Below are positions 15,276 through 25,859 of a stretch of 41,026 nucleotides of DNA, in pieces. Each line of letters starts with the position of its first letter. The stretch's first letter is position 1. Made by a program: the position numbers and the translations under genes. The stretch is from an uncultured Thiodictyon sp. GTDB taxonomy: Bacteria > Pseudomonadota > Gammaproteobacteria > Chromatiales > Chromatiaceae. The notes beneath the pieces were generated by a model that saw only the letters and a list, made by a program, of their open reading frames with translations, was not told the origin of the DNA and did no database searches. The stretch spans positions 1-41,026 of the forward strand of contig CAILVI010000226.1 in assembly GCA_903837595.1 (NCBI GenBank), read 5' to 3'.

Positions 15276-16520
15276 ATGAGAGCCACCCAAGCACCGGGCG
15301 ATCATGCCCAGAATCCAGACGCCGGATATGACGAGGCCCTGCCCGGTCGCAACACCGGAACAGGGCCAGAGGGAGTATCGGCGAGCAACCGACCAAGCGA
15401 TGATACCGCAATAGAACCCGCTGGCGACATTGCCACGCTGATTGAGACCGCCAAGACTGCAACCGGCCTAAATCAAGGCGCGCTGGCCGCGCGGCTTGGT
15501 ATCAGTGGGGGGCAACTGTCCTCAGCTAAGACGGGACGGTACGGGCTCGGTTCGGATGCGCTCGCCAAGCTCCAAGAGTTGGCGGAAAGCTCCGATGCGC
15601 CGCCCCCTGCGACTCCTGCGCCGATCACCCCCGGCCCCGGTGCAGCGCCCACTCCGGCGCCGATCCGGTTGCCGATATCGGTCCTGATCGTTGACCCCGA
15701 GATTCAGCAGCGAGTCAGCATCAATGATGCCCTCGTGGCTGAGTACGCCGCCGATATCCACGACTGGATCGGCCGGGCACCCATCGACGTGTTCTTCGAC
15801 GCCGACGGCAAGCGGATCGTAGCCGATGGGTTTCATCGGGTCGCCGCGTGTCGCACCGCTGGGATTGAGGATATCCCGGTGCGACTGCAGCAAGGCACTC
15901 GCCGCGACGCGCTCTTGTTCGCGGTTGGGGCCAACGCCGCCCATGGGCTGCGCCGCTCGAACGCCGACAAGCGCAAGGCGGTCGAGACGCTGTTGCAGGA
16001 CCCTGAATGGTCGCAGTGGTCGGACCGCGCGATTGCCGCTCAGGTCAAAGTGTCGGACAAGACCGTTGCATCGGTTCGGCGCGACATACTCAACTGCGGA
16101 ACTCCGCAGTTGGTGGCGACCGCTTCGGCCGATCACGACCGCCCCCAACTGGTAACGGCTACCAGTTGCCCCGATGCCTCCCCAATGCGCGCCGCTGCGC
16201 CTGCCGGTCCAGAGACACCGGTACCTGTGCCCCCGGCCGACAAGCCCGCTGCGACGCCAGACAAGCGGATCGGCAAAGACGGTAGGTCCCGATCCGCGCC
16301 AGCCGCCAAGGCTCCGGCCCCGGCCGCCGCGCCGAAGTCCAAGGCGCCGACCGCCAAGGATGCGATGCACGCGGCGCACGCCGTCCAGGTGGCCTTGGTC
16401 GCTCTGGAGCGGTTTTCGGGCGCACTGCTACCAGAGGACTGCGCAACGCTGGTAGAGCATCTGGAGCAGGCCCTAGAGCGGTATCGTCTGACGGTCGAGC
16501 AGGGGGCGGACCATGCGTAA
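15276..16520 (+). CDS. HTH plus ParB/sulfiredoxin-fold protein
   Basis: A 414-residue multidomain DNA-binding protein. An Xre-like helix-turn-helix lies at about 45-90 (LNQGALAARLGISGGQLSS). A ParB N-terminal-like domain at about 125-200 carries the GFHRVAACRTAG motif and a downstream ALLFAVGANAAHG stretch. A helical region with an HTH-like SDRAIAAQVKVSDKTVASVRR follows, then a Pro/Ala-rich linker and a C-terminal helix pair. The ATG two bases after the previous stop fits the domain order. It overlaps the next gene by eight bases. Such proteins partition or regulate replicons, so it probably acts in element replication, maintenance or control. Confidence 0.85.
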   Translation: MRATQAPGDHAQNPDAGYDEALPGRNTGTGPEGVSASNRPSDDTAIEPAGDIATLIETAKTATGLNQGALAARLGISGGQLSSAKTGRYGLGSDALAKLQELAESSDAPPPATPAPITPGPGAAPTPAPIRLPISVLIVDPEIQQRVSINDALVAEYAADIHDWIGRAPIDVFFDADGKRIVADGFHRVAACRTAGIEDIPVRLQQGTRRDALLFAVGANAAHGLRRSNADKRKAVETLLQDPEWSQWSDRAIAAQVKVSDKTVASVRRDILNCGTPQLVATASADHDRPQLVTATSCPDASPMRAAAPAGPETPVPVPPADKPAATPDKRIGKDGRSRSAPAAKAPAPAAAPKSKAPTAKDAMHAAHAVQVALVALERFSGALLPEDCATLVEHLEQALERYRLTVEQGADHA

Positions 16521-17157
16521 GGACCACTACACCGCCCCAGTCAAGTGGACCCGGGAGTTTCGGCAGGCACTCAAGCTCAGCGACGCGCATTTCAAGGTGT
16601 ACGCCTATCTTGAGGGCGGCCCCGAGTCGCACGCCACCGGGCTGTTTTTCATCCTCGTGTCGGCCATCGCCGAAATGGTCCGGGAGGATCGCGAGACGGT
16701 CGCGTCGGTACTTGAGGACCTGGAGCAGGTTGGTCTGATCCTCTGGGATCGGTCGGCCGATGTGGTACTTGTTCACGCGGTCTGCGCTGAGCAATACCGC
16801 TTTCCCTGGAAGAAAGCCGGACCCGAAAACCTGCGGATAATCGAGGCTCGCCGTCATCTTCATGCGCTCCCGGCAACCCCCCTGCGTGAGCTGTTCTTGG
16901 GACGCTGGCCGGTATTCCACGACGCCGCCGAAGGGGCTTCGGTAGGGGCTTCGGTAGGGGCTACCCAAGGGGCTTCGGTAGGGGCTACCCAAGGGGCTTC
17001 GGTAGGGGCTTCGGTAGGGGATAATACTTCTACCCGTTCCTACTACCCTCCCGATCCCCCGAATGGACGCCCAACCGACCCCGGCGCCGACCCCGACAAA
17101 ACCGACGGGCAGTTATCCCCATCGGCCGACAAGCGCCGTGGGGGGGTTGTCGCATGA
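16513..17157 (+). CDS. Winged-helix-like replication-block protein with GASV/GATQ repeats
   Basis: A 214-residue protein. Residues 1-95 look like a winged helix of the kind found at the N-terminus of phage replication initiators (FKVYAYLEGGPESHATGLFF, then an Ile/Glu-rich recognition helix). Residues 141-168 are seven tetrapeptides, GASV or GATQ, followed by a disordered Pro/Asp-rich tail. The gene overlaps its neighbours on both sides: eight bases with the ParB-like gene and an ATGA junction with the primase gene. That places it in a replication operon. An initiator or loader role is inferred. Confidence 0.72.
   Translation: MRKDHYTAPVKWTREFRQALKLSDAHFKVYAYLEGGPESHATGLFFILVSAIAEMVREDRETVASVLEDLEQVGLILWDRSADVVLVHAVCAEQYRFPWKKAGPENLRIIEARRHLHALPATPLRELFLGRWPVFHDAAEGASVGASVGATQGASVGATQGASVGASVGDNTSTRSYYPPDPPNGRPTDPGADPDKTDGQLSPSADKRRGGVVA
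16933..17016 (+). repeat. Seven in-frame 12-bp direct repeats (iteron-like)
   Basis: Two related 12-mers, A = GGGGCTTCGGTA and B = GGGGCTACCCAA, are arranged A-A-B-A-B-A-A, with a further partial GGGG. They encode GASV or GATQ. The order is mirror-symmetric. The unit length keeps the reading frame. The tract lies inside the replication block, about 140 bp upstream of the primase gene, so it could be both a protein linker and origin iterons. Confidence 0.8.
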
Positions 17158-18224
17158 GCACGACAAGGGAATATCTCGATTGGCTGATTCGTGATGCCGG
17201 GTTGGTCGAACTGTGCCAGATGGACCACGGCAAGCTCGATGTCGGCTGGTACGACAACGCCGACCACCTGCTACACGACGCGCGGACCATGGCCGGGAGC
17301 GGCAATCTGTTCACCACGATCAACCGGATCGACCTGAACGCGATCAAGGCTCACTTGGAGGCAGAACGGCGGGTAGTCTTGAACAAAGTCTGCCGCACCC
17401 CCGACGCAGCGGTTACGCGCTACTGCCGGCTGTTCTTCGACTTCGACCCCGAGCGACCGACCGACACGAGCAGCACGATTGCCGATCTCGCCGGAGCGGA
17501 GGCCAGAGCGCACGGTCTGGCCCGACGACTGGCCGCGGTCGGCTGGCCCGCGCCCGCGGTCGCCATGAGCGGCAACGGGTACCACCTGCAATTCAGGACC
17601 GCCCTCCCGAACACTCCCGAGGTCAAGGCGCAGTTGGCCGCGATCTACCAGGGGTTGCACCTGGAGTTCAGCGACGACGTAGTGCAGTTCGACCGCTCGG
17701 TGAGAAATCCGGCCCGGCTGTGCGCCCTCTATGGCAGCGTCAAGCGCAAGGGCTCCGACACTCCCGAGCGTCCCCATCGGAAAAGCTGGATCAACCTTCC
17801 GGCCGACTGGCGGCAAGTCCACCCGCGCCAAGTCGCAGCACTCGCTGACCACTTCGCGCGCCAGACCGCGGCGGCAATGCCCCCCACACGCGATAGGCGG
17901 CCCGCAGACGCGCCCGCGGTATCAGGCCGGGGGGATTACGCCAGCCTAGACGTGGTGCGCTGGTTCGAGGCGCACGGGGCACACGTCGGCGCCCTGTCTG
18001 GCATCAAGCATGGGGTGCGCTGCCCATGGGGTGCCGAGCACACGAGCGCAAGCCCGCGGTCAGGGAGCGACACCATCGTTTTCGAGTCTGATGGAGGTTG
18101 GCCAGGGTTCCATTGCTCGCATTCGCACTGCACCGGCCGGACCATCCGCGACGTGATGGCACTCTGGGGCGATGCCGGCGCCTATTGCTCTGGCGAGTTC
18201 ATCCGGGAGGCGGCCCATGCTTGA
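17154..18224 (+). CDS. AEP-type (PrimPol-like) primase with C-terminal zinc motif
   Basis: A 356-residue primase candidate for element replication. The catalytic domain shows the archaeo-eukaryotic primase pattern: FFDFD (Asp96 and Asp98), then SGNGYH at 139-144 (the sxH-type motif), then FDRSVRNPARL around 179-189. The C-terminus has a zinc-binding-like pattern: Cys290, His296, then HCSHSHC at 320-326, followed by a helix. It starts in an ATGA overlap with the repeat protein and overlaps the helicase gene by eight bases. Primase and SF2 helicase together match the replication cores of phages and satellites. Confidence 0.82.
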   Translation: MSTTREYLDWLIRDAGLVELCQMDHGKLDVGWYDNADHLLHDARTMAGSGNLFTTINRIDLNAIKAHLEAERRVVLNKVCRTPDAAVTRYCRLFFDFDPERPTDTSSTIADLAGAEARAHGLARRLAAVGWPAPAVAMSGNGYHLQFRTALPNTPEVKAQLAAIYQGLHLEFSDDVVQFDRSVRNPARLCALYGSVKRKGSDTPERPHRKSWINLPADWRQVHPRQVAALADHFARQTAAAMPPTRDRRPADAPAVSGRGDYASLDVVRWFEAHGAHVGALSGIKHGVRCPWGAEHTSASPRSGSDTIVFESDGGWPGFHCSHSHCTGRTIRDVMALWGDAGAYCSGEFIREAAHA

Positions 18225-19716
18225 GCTTTATCCGCACCAAGCGACCTGCATTGACGAACTGCGCGAGGGATTCCGACAGGGACACAAACGACAGGTCTTA
18301 GGATTGGCGACTGGAGGCGGCAAGACCGTGGTCGCCTCACATATCGCCAAAGTCGCAGTAGCCAAGAGCAAGCGCGTCTTGTTCATCGTTGACCGTATTG
18401 AATTGGTGAGCCAAGCGGCCCGGACATTTCATGATATGGGCTTGCGAGTCGGCACCTTGCAGGGCGAGTTCACCAACTACTCAGCCGAGGATGATATTAT
18501 CGTTGCATCCATTCAGACGATTGCGAGCCGAAGCGCACCGGATTGGGTGCAGCTAATCATCATTGACGAGTGCCATATCCTACACACCGCGCATAAGAAG
18601 CTAATGAATGATTGGAACGCGCTCCCGTTCATCGGTCTATCCGCTACCCCTTTGCGCAAGGGACTGGGCAAATACTTCACCAACCTGGTGCGCGGCCCAT
18701 CGGTGCGGGAATTGACCGACAAAGGCTTCTTGGTTCCGGTTAACGCATTCGCCCCCGGCGCCGATCACATTAGCGCGATCCTGGCAGATGTATCGGCCGG
18801 CACCACGACGCACGGCTTTGATTATACGGAATCAGCATTAGGCGATGCGATGAACCGTAAAGAGTTGGTCGGCGATATCATTGCGACATGGAAAGCGAAA
18901 GCGGAGAATCGCCCGACTCTTTGCTTTGCGGTCAATATTGCGCACTCGAAAGCAATTGCCGCAGACTTTGAAGCCGAAGGGGCTAAGGTAGCGCATATCG
19001 ACGCCCATACAAAGCGCGATGAACGCAAGCGGATAATCGCCGGCTTCCGTGATGGTTCAATAAAAATCCTATGTAGCGTCAACGTGTTGGGTATTGGCTT
19101 TGATGTACCGGACGCAGCTTGTCTTATTCTGGCCCGGCCCACCCTAAGCGAATCACTGCACATGCAGCAAATGGGGCGGGGCATTCGCACGGCACCGGGT
19201 AAGACCGATTGCATTATCCTGGATCATGCCGCCAATACGCTAAAGCATGGCTTGCCTATTCATTTCCAGGTTCCCGACCTTGACGACGGAAAAGGCGATG
19301 AACGGGGCACTCGAAAGGCCAAGGAAAAGCCGAAGTTTGTAGCCTGTTCCGAGTGCGGTGCAATCATGGAGCCGGGGCAATTCACCTGCCCAAGCTGCGG
19401 CATCGATAGGCCCCGCCGTGCATCGACGGTGCAGACGACGGACGGTGAGCTTGTGGCATTCGGCAATCGGGATGCAGACGACCGCGCCGATAAGCTCAAT
19501 TGGTATTGTGCAATGCGCTGGCATACACAGAACCACGGTAAACCCGAGACGGCCGACAGTCGCGCATATCATCTGTTCGTCGCCAAGTTCAAGGTAAAAC
19601 CCGAGTGGCGATGGAAGGATAGCCCGCCAGTTCAGCCGACCCATGAGCAAACGCGATGGATTCGGGGTGAGCAGCAGCGCAGCCGGATTGCATACCTCAA
19701 GAGCCGAGCGGCATAG
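18217..19716 (+). CDS. SF2 DEAD/DEAH-box helicase with zinc ribbon
   Basis: A 499-residue helicase. Walker A ATGGGKT lies at about 31-37, DECH at 117-120 and LSATPLRKG as motif III; the second RecA domain ends with a motif VI-like QQMGRGIRTAPGK. A zinc ribbon follows near 395 (CSECG...CPSCG). The C-terminal 100 residues are unassigned. The ATG at 18217 has GGGAGG before it and gives the Q-motif-like YPHQ near the N-terminus; the longer frame lacks support. It overlaps the primase gene. Phage-type replicative or repair helicase is the likely role. AT content is slightly higher than in flanking element genes. Confidence 0.88.
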   Translation: MLELYPHQATCIDELREGFRQGHKRQVLGLATGGGKTVVASHIAKVAVAKSKRVLFIVDRIELVSQAARTFHDMGLRVGTLQGEFTNYSAEDDIIVASIQTIASRSAPDWVQLIIIDECHILHTAHKKLMNDWNALPFIGLSATPLRKGLGKYFTNLVRGPSVRELTDKGFLVPVNAFAPGADHISAILADVSAGTTTHGFDYTESALGDAMNRKELVGDIIATWKAKAENRPTLCFAVNIAHSKAIAADFEAEGAKVAHIDAHTKRDERKRIIAGFRDGSIKILCSVNVLGIGFDVPDAACLILARPTLSESLHMQQMGRGIRTAPGKTDCIILDHAANTLKHGLPIHFQVPDLDDGKGDERGTRKAKEKPKFVACSECGAIMEPGQFTCPSCGIDRPRRASTVQTTDGELVAFGNRDADDRADKLNWYCAMRWHTQNHGKPETADSRAYHLFVAKFKVKPEWRWKDSPPVQPTHEQTRWIRGEQQRSRIAYLKSRAA

Positions 19717-19789
19717 GTACCCCGCCGCAAGGACGCGGCCCCGCCCGGCCCGCCTGACTTTCGCAGGACCTTTGCAGGAGAAAAACACC

Positions 19790-20185
19790 ATGGCCAGATT
19801 CCAGCCGGGCCAGTCCGGCAACCCCGCCGGGATGAAGCCGGGGACCCCGAACAGGGCAGCCAAGTTGCGCGACGCCATCGCCAAAGACCTGCCCGAGATC
19901 GTTGCCGCACTGGTGGAGCAGGCCAAGGCTGGCGACGTTCAGGTTGCGCGGCTATTGATGGACCGCGCCTTGCCTGCCCTGCGGCCCGTAGCGGCCCCCG
20001 TGGCAGTGCCCCTTGGTAATGACCTGACCCAAGCATCCGGCGCCGTGCTGGCGGCTCTATCGACGGGTGAGATTGCGACCGATCAAGCCAGCGATTTAGC
20101 CGCGGTCCTTTCGGCATTGGCCAGAGTTCGAGAAATAACCGAACTGGAAAGCCGCGTCGCGGCACTGGAGGCGAGAGAGAAATGA
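19790..20185 (+). CDS. DUF5681-like phage-associated protein
   Basis: A 131-residue protein that opens with the FQPGQSGNPAG-type motif characteristic of DUF5681 proteins, which often sit near terminase genes in phages and mobile elements. A helical middle (LRDAIAKDLPEIVAALVEQAKAG) and a C-terminal coiled-coil-like helix (REITELESRVAALEAREK) follow. AGGAG lies nine bases before the ATG at 19790. Its stop overlaps the next start. Its exact function is unknown. No large terminase is present in the element. Confidence 0.8.
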   Translation: MARFQPGQSGNPAGMKPGTPNRAAKLRDAIAKDLPEIVAALVEQAKAGDVQVARLLMDRALPALRPVAAPVAVPLGNDLTQASGAVLAALSTGEIATDQASDLAAVLSALARVREITELESRVAALEAREK

Positions 20186-20385
20186 AAGCAATCAAACCAC
20201 GAATTGAGGCACTGGAGGCACAAGCCGACCCGGCGCAATCGGTCCTGCTGGTCATTGGCGAGCCGACCCCCGAGCGACAGGCCGCGATTGACTCAGGACG
20301 GGTTAGGGTCGCGGTTCACATTCCCGACAATGGCCGCGACAATTTGAGAGGCAACAATGAGCAAGCCGATTCGACGACGCATTGA
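20182..20385 (+). CDS. Small protein with RIEALE motif
   Basis: A 67-residue protein starting MKAIKPRIEALEAQ, a short helix followed by a strand (SVLLVIGEPTP) and a low-complexity tail. It begins in an ATGA overlap with the DUF5681 gene and overlaps the next gene by 29 bases. The opening motif is shared with the next protein (IRRRIEDLEQ), so the two may be diverged duplicates. I do not recognise a function. Confidence 0.58.
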   Translation: MKAIKPRIEALEAQADPAQSVLLVIGEPTPERQAAIDSGRVRVAVHIPDNGRDNLRGNNEQADSTTH

Positions 20386-20761
20386 GGATCTTGAGCAATC
20401 CGCACCGGCGGGTACCAGCAAGATCGACTTTTCCGGTCTGACCGACGATGAACGAGAGGTCTGCCGCTTCGTCTGCACCGAATTCGGGGAATCGACGGTC
20501 ACTGCCGGGGAGTGGGCGGAACTGGCCGAACTGGCGGCCGAGGGCTTGCCGTTCCCGTACCCGATCCGGGGCGAGCCAGCGGCGCACAACCATCGTCTGC
20601 GGGTCCTGATCGACGGGAAAATCTCAAGGTTGCGCTGGTTCGGGTTCCCTGGACATCGGCCAAGGGGTTGCGAACAGTACCTCTACGTCGGGCCTGACGG
20701 GGCTTTGATGCGGACGGGCGGCACTGCGGTATACCCTGACGAGTCGCTGACATTGGCGTGA
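20357..20761 (+). CDS. Hypothetical phage-like protein with RIEDLE motif
   Basis: A 134-residue protein starting MSKPIRRRIEDLEQ. After the N-terminal helix comes a DFSGLTDDEREVCRF segment, a helical middle, and a C-terminal beta region with aromatic residues (LRWFGFPG, QYLYVGPDG). AGAGG lies five bases before the ATG. It is probably translated with the preceding small gene. No named family recognised. The 257 bases after it hold no evident gene. Confidence 0.6.
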   Translation: MSKPIRRRIEDLEQSAPAGTSKIDFSGLTDDEREVCRFVCTEFGESTVTAGEWAELAELAAEGLPFPYPIRGEPAAHNHRLRVLIDGKISRLRWFGFPGHRPRGCEQYLYVGPDGALMRTGGTAVYPDESLTLA

Positions 20762-21018
20762 CTGGCGATGCAGGGAGGGGCTTGCAGGGACGGTGGGACT
20801 TGGCGCAAGATTGGCGCCGTCGCTGGTGGCCCTGCGAAGGCCACCAGCACAAAGCCCGACCGCGAACACGGTTGAGCACCGGCACTACAGATTGTACAGC
20901 ACCCCGGCCCGCTATCTGGCGCCCGTCGTGGTGACTGCCAGGACCCCGCCCGGATTCCGCCTGTCGTGCCTATGCCCGCCCTTCCGCGGTCAATCGCCAG
21001 CAACCGGAGATTGACCCC

Positions 21019-21252
21019 ATGACGAACACGAACACCGAAGCCCCCGACCGCGCTACCGCCGCCCTACGCCTTGAGGACACGGCCGGCGACGCAGTTGCTC
21101 AACTGCTCGCAGTGTCCCGCATGAGCTTTGACGACCTGTCAGAGCGAGGGGTCTACGGGGTGTATCTGATCCTCACTCGCGTGGCCGACGACCTGACTAC
21201 CGCTCTGGACGCCTTACAGGCCGTCAGGGACGCGCGAGAGGTGGCAGCATGA
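21019..21252 (+). CDS. Small hypothetical protein
   Basis: A 77-residue acidic, helical protein (AALRLEDTAGDAVAQLL, then YLILTRVADDLTTALDALQ). CGGAG precedes the ATG at normal spacing and its stop overlaps the next start (ATGA). The two-gene unit near the right end of the element may encode a small helical pair. Function unknown. Confidence 0.58.
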   Translation: MTNTNTEAPDRATAALRLEDTAGDAVAQLLAVSRMSFDDLSERGVYGVYLILTRVADDLTTALDALQAVRDAREVAA

Positions 21253-21515
21253 GCACCGACACCGCCGCGCCCGCTCTCTCCCTGCCACTACGGCACGCCT
21301 CCTATGCTGACGAGCTTGAAGACCGACTGCGCTATCTGTCCGCCGCCGCGCGGTCACTGTCTTTGGACGTGACCAACCACCTAGAAGACCGATGCTGTCT
21401 GCCGGCGATTGTCCGCGCTGACCTGGCGGGACTGGTTGACCTGCTGGCCGGCGAGTGCAGTGACCTGTTCCAGTTGGTTGACAGGGAGCGCGCAGCAGAA
21501 CCCGCTACCGCCTGA
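21249..21515 (+). CDS. Small hypothetical protein, last gene of the element
   Basis: An 88-residue helical protein (YADELEDRLRYLSAAARSL, then DLAGLVDLLAGECSDLFQLV). It resembles the preceding 77-residue protein in size and helical pattern. GAGG lies seven bases before the ATG. It is followed after 22 bases by a clear intrinsic terminator. Function unknown. Confidence 0.58.
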   Translation: MSTDTAAPALSLPLRHASYADELEDRLRYLSAAARSLSLDVTNHLEDRCCLPAIVRADLAGLVDLLAGECSDLFQLVDRERAAEPATA

Positions 21516-21537
21516 CCCCTACCGCTCCCAGCCACCG

Positions 21538-21560
21538 AGCCCGCCCTGTGCGGGCTTTTT
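21538..21560 (+). terminator. Intrinsic terminator at the end of the element operon
   Basis: Perfect 7-bp stem AGCCCGC (21538-21544) and GCGGGCT (21550-21556), loop CCTGT, followed at once by a run of T. It closes the plus-strand gene series of the element. The rest of 21516-21958 holds no gene but contains the right-end arm repeats. Confidence 0.85.
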
Positions 21561-21689
21561 GTTGGGCTGCACCTGGTGGAACTGCACCACGGTCGGGAGC
21601 GATACCCAGGGCAACCGAGCGACGGGTTCTAAATCGTGGTCGGGGTCGAGGTCCGCGCGATCCTGCCGGCTGGCGACTCCCAGGGCCTA

Positions 21690-21707
21690 GTGGTACCTCA
21701 GTGGTAC
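21690..21707 (-). promoter_or_regulatory. Right arm-type site, inverted near-copy
   Basis: Read on the minus strand this is GTACCACTGAGGTACCAC, the 19-bp arm repeat with one base missing. It lies about 160 bp from the direct copy at 21870-21888 and in opposite orientation. Paired sites of mixed orientation are usual in the long attP arm of integrases. Confidence 0.55.
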
Positions 21708-21869
21708 CTGGACCACGCCAAGAACGAAGCCGACCACCACCATGGTGGAGCGGCAATCAGTCGGGATCGGTCAGGATGCGCCTAAGCCACTGTCGTACAT
21801 GGCCCCAACATCAAAAGGGCACGCGACGCAGACCGAAGGAGTACGTTACAGGGTCGATTTCGGTCCCAG

Positions 21870-21888
21870 GTACCAACTGAGGTACCAC
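21870..21888 (+). promoter_or_regulatory. Right arm-type site of the element
   Basis: An exact copy of the 19-mer at 10894-10912, about 70 bp inside attR. GGTACC occurs again just to the right (21891-21896) and next to the inverted copy. Exact conservation of a non-coding 19-mer at both ends, in the same relation to the att cores, supports integrase arm binding. Confidence 0.65.
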
Positions 21889-21958
21889 TAGGTACCGCGA
21901 AGCTAGGCGAATCAGGGCGGTTTAGGCGACTCGTTTAGGAGCTAAGTCGCTGTTTTTA

Positions 21959-22034
<76 letters not shown>

Positions 22035-22084
22035 GGATAGCTGTAGTGAGCGTTGTTCGCCGGGGCGGAAGGCCCCGGCTGCTT

Positions 22085-23941
<1,857 letters not shown>

Positions 23942-24092
23942 GGGTAACCTTGCCATTCGCGGGTGGACGTATCGGACGGACCGAGCCGGTAAGGCGGGGT
24001 CAGCCGGACATCGTTATTTAGATTTTTAGGCCGTGCGCTGAACTAGCCATTCTAGCATAAGTCGGACAATTAGCCAATCCAGGCAATCCCGC

Positions 24093-25838
24093 TCAGCGCC
24101 GCCGGGTGCGTGCCTGCTCGGCATCCCGATCCATCTGCTCACGCATCTCATCACTCCAATCCGCGGTACTGCGCCGGTTCAGCGGGCGCAGACGGTCGGC
24201 ATCCCGCACGTCTTTGCTCAGGCCCTGCAGGGCGCCGGTCAACTCCGCCGCCAGCCCATCAAGCGGAATATCGTCCAGGAAGGGCGCCACACTGAGCCGC
24301 CGCAGATAATCGAAGTGCGGATGCTCGCGCCAACGTTCGATCAGCCGCGCCTTATTGATGGCCGGATAGGCCGCGATGCTGTCCAACAACTCGACCAGGA
24401 TCTGCACCCCGGGACTGTCAGAGCGGCGCCAGTCGGGCGGCTCGGCTGCCGCCTCCCCCGCCAGTTCCGGGTGATCGAGCAGCAGGGCGATGGCCTGGGC
24501 GACCCGGCTCGGACGCGTCGGTCGCCGGGGCTGCGCCGCGCCGCGTCGTGGTGGCGACGGCCGGCGCAACGGCTCCGGGCTGAGTTTGGCCAATTCCGCC
24601 AGCTGACCGTTCAGCATGTTCCGGTATATGCCGACGGGCACCTTTTCTATCAATGGCTCTGCCAGCGCGACCAGACGGGCCCGGCCATCGCCCGAAATCA
24701 TGTCGCCAACGGTGTCTTTGAGCTGATCGAACAGGAAGGTCGACAGCGGGGTCGCGGACTTGACCCGCTGCTCGAAGGCCGCCTGACCCTCGGCGCGCAC
24801 CAGGGTGTCAGGGTCCTCCCCGTCGGGCAGGAACAGGAAGCGCAGCGACTGGTTGCCGGTGGCCAGCGGCAGGGCGGCCTCCAGGGCCTTCCAGGCAGCG
24901 CCACGCCCGGCACGGTCCCCGTCAAAACAGAACACCAACTCCGGGGCCGAGCGCAGCAGTACCTGCAGGTGGTCGGCCGTCGTGGCGGTGCCCAGCGTGG
25001 CGACCGCATAGTCGATGCCGAACTGGGCCAGCGCGATCACGTCCAGATAGCCCTCGACCACCAGGACCCGCTCCGGCTTGCGGCGCGTCTGCGCGACCTC
25101 GTAGAGTCCGTAGAGCTCGCGCCCCTTGTGGAAGACCGGCGTCTCGGGCGAGTTGAGATACTTAGGCTTCGCGTCCCCGAGCACGCGCGCACCGAAGCCG
25201 ATGACCCGCCCGCGGCGGTCGCGGATCGGGAACATGATGCGGTCGCGGAAGCGGTCATAACGCTTGCCGTCCTGCTCGGTGATCAGCCCGGCCTGCGCCA
25301 GACGCTCGCGCCCCGCCGGGTCGGCGCCGAGCCGCGACAGCAGAAAATCCCACCCGGACGGTGCGAAGCCAACGCCATAGCGGGCGGCGATCTCGCCGCT
25401 CAGCCCCCGGCTCTTCAGGTACTCGACGGCCTGCGGCGCCTGGGGGTGCTCGCGCAGTTGGCGCCGGTAGAGCTGTGCCGCCTGCTCCAGCACCGCATAG
25501 AGCGGCGCGTGATCCGGGCCGGCGGGCGCGGGCGCGCCCTCCGTGGGGACCTCCAGCCCGGCGCGCCGGGCCAGGTCCTCGATCGCCTCGCGAAAACCGA
25601 GACGGTCGTACTCCATGAGAAAGCCAATGGCAGTGCCATGGGCACCACAGCCAAAGCAGTGATAGAACTGCTTCTCAGGACTGACGGTAAAGGACGGGCT
25701 TTTTTCGTCGTGGAAGGGACAGCGGGCCTGAAAATCCTTCCCGCCCTTACGCAGTTGGATGCGCCCGCCGATCAACTCGACGATGTCAGTGCGGGCAAGG
25801 AGGTCGTCGATGAACTGCGGGGGGATTCTGCCGGCCAT
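24093..25838 (-). CDS. dnaG: DNA primase
   Basis: A 581-residue bacterial primase making RNA primers at replication forks. A CHC2 zinc-binding domain at the N-terminus (CPFHDEKSPSF, then YHCFGCG), the RNA polymerase core with TOPRIM acidic motifs (VVEGYLDVIAL, then FCFDGDRAGRGAAW), and a C-terminal DnaB-interacting helical domain are in the usual order. Length is normal. It lies between yqeY (21 bases upstream) and rpoD (about 150 bases downstream), the classical macromolecular synthesis operon with yqeY added. Confidence 0.98.
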   Translation of the reverse strand: MAGRIPPQFIDDLLARTDIVELIGGRIQLRKGGKDFQARCPFHDEKSPSFTVSPEKQFYHCFGCGAHGTAIGFLMEYDRLGFREAIEDLARRAGLEVPTEGAPAPAGPDHAPLYAVLEQAAQLYRRQLREHPQAPQAVEYLKSRGLSGEIAARYGVGFAPSGWDFLLSRLGADPAGRERLAQAGLITEQDGKRYDRFRDRIMFPIRDRRGRVIGFGARVLGDAKPKYLNSPETPVFHKGRELYGLYEVAQTRRKPERVLVVEGYLDVIALAQFGIDYAVATLGTATTADHLQVLLRSAPELVFCFDGDRAGRGAAWKALEAALPLATGNQSLRFLFLPDGEDPDTLVRAEGQAAFEQRVKSATPLSTFLFDQLKDTVGDMISGDGRARLVALAEPLIEKVPVGIYRNMLNGQLAELAKLSPEPLRRPSPPRRGAAQPRRPTRPSRVAQAIALLLDHPELAGEAAAEPPDWRRSDSPGVQILVELLDSIAAYPAINKARLIERWREHPHFDYLRRLSVAPFLDDIPLDGLAAELTGALQGLSKDVRDADRLRPLNRRSTADWSDEMREQMDRDAEQARTRRR

Positions 25839-25859
25839 TGGTTAAGGCTAGCCTGAATG

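Noticed and set aside
16933-17016. CRISPR-like array
   Set aside because: Units are contiguous 12-mers without spacers and encode a tetrapeptide repeat; no cas gene is present in the window.
21548-21880. 110-codon plus-strand frame near the right end of the element
   Set aside because: It begins inside the intrinsic terminator and crosses the arm-type repeats; no ribosome site.
24315-25856. 513-codon plus-strand open frame over dnaG
   Set aside because: Antisense shadow of dnaG; Arg/Gln-rich composition without motifs.
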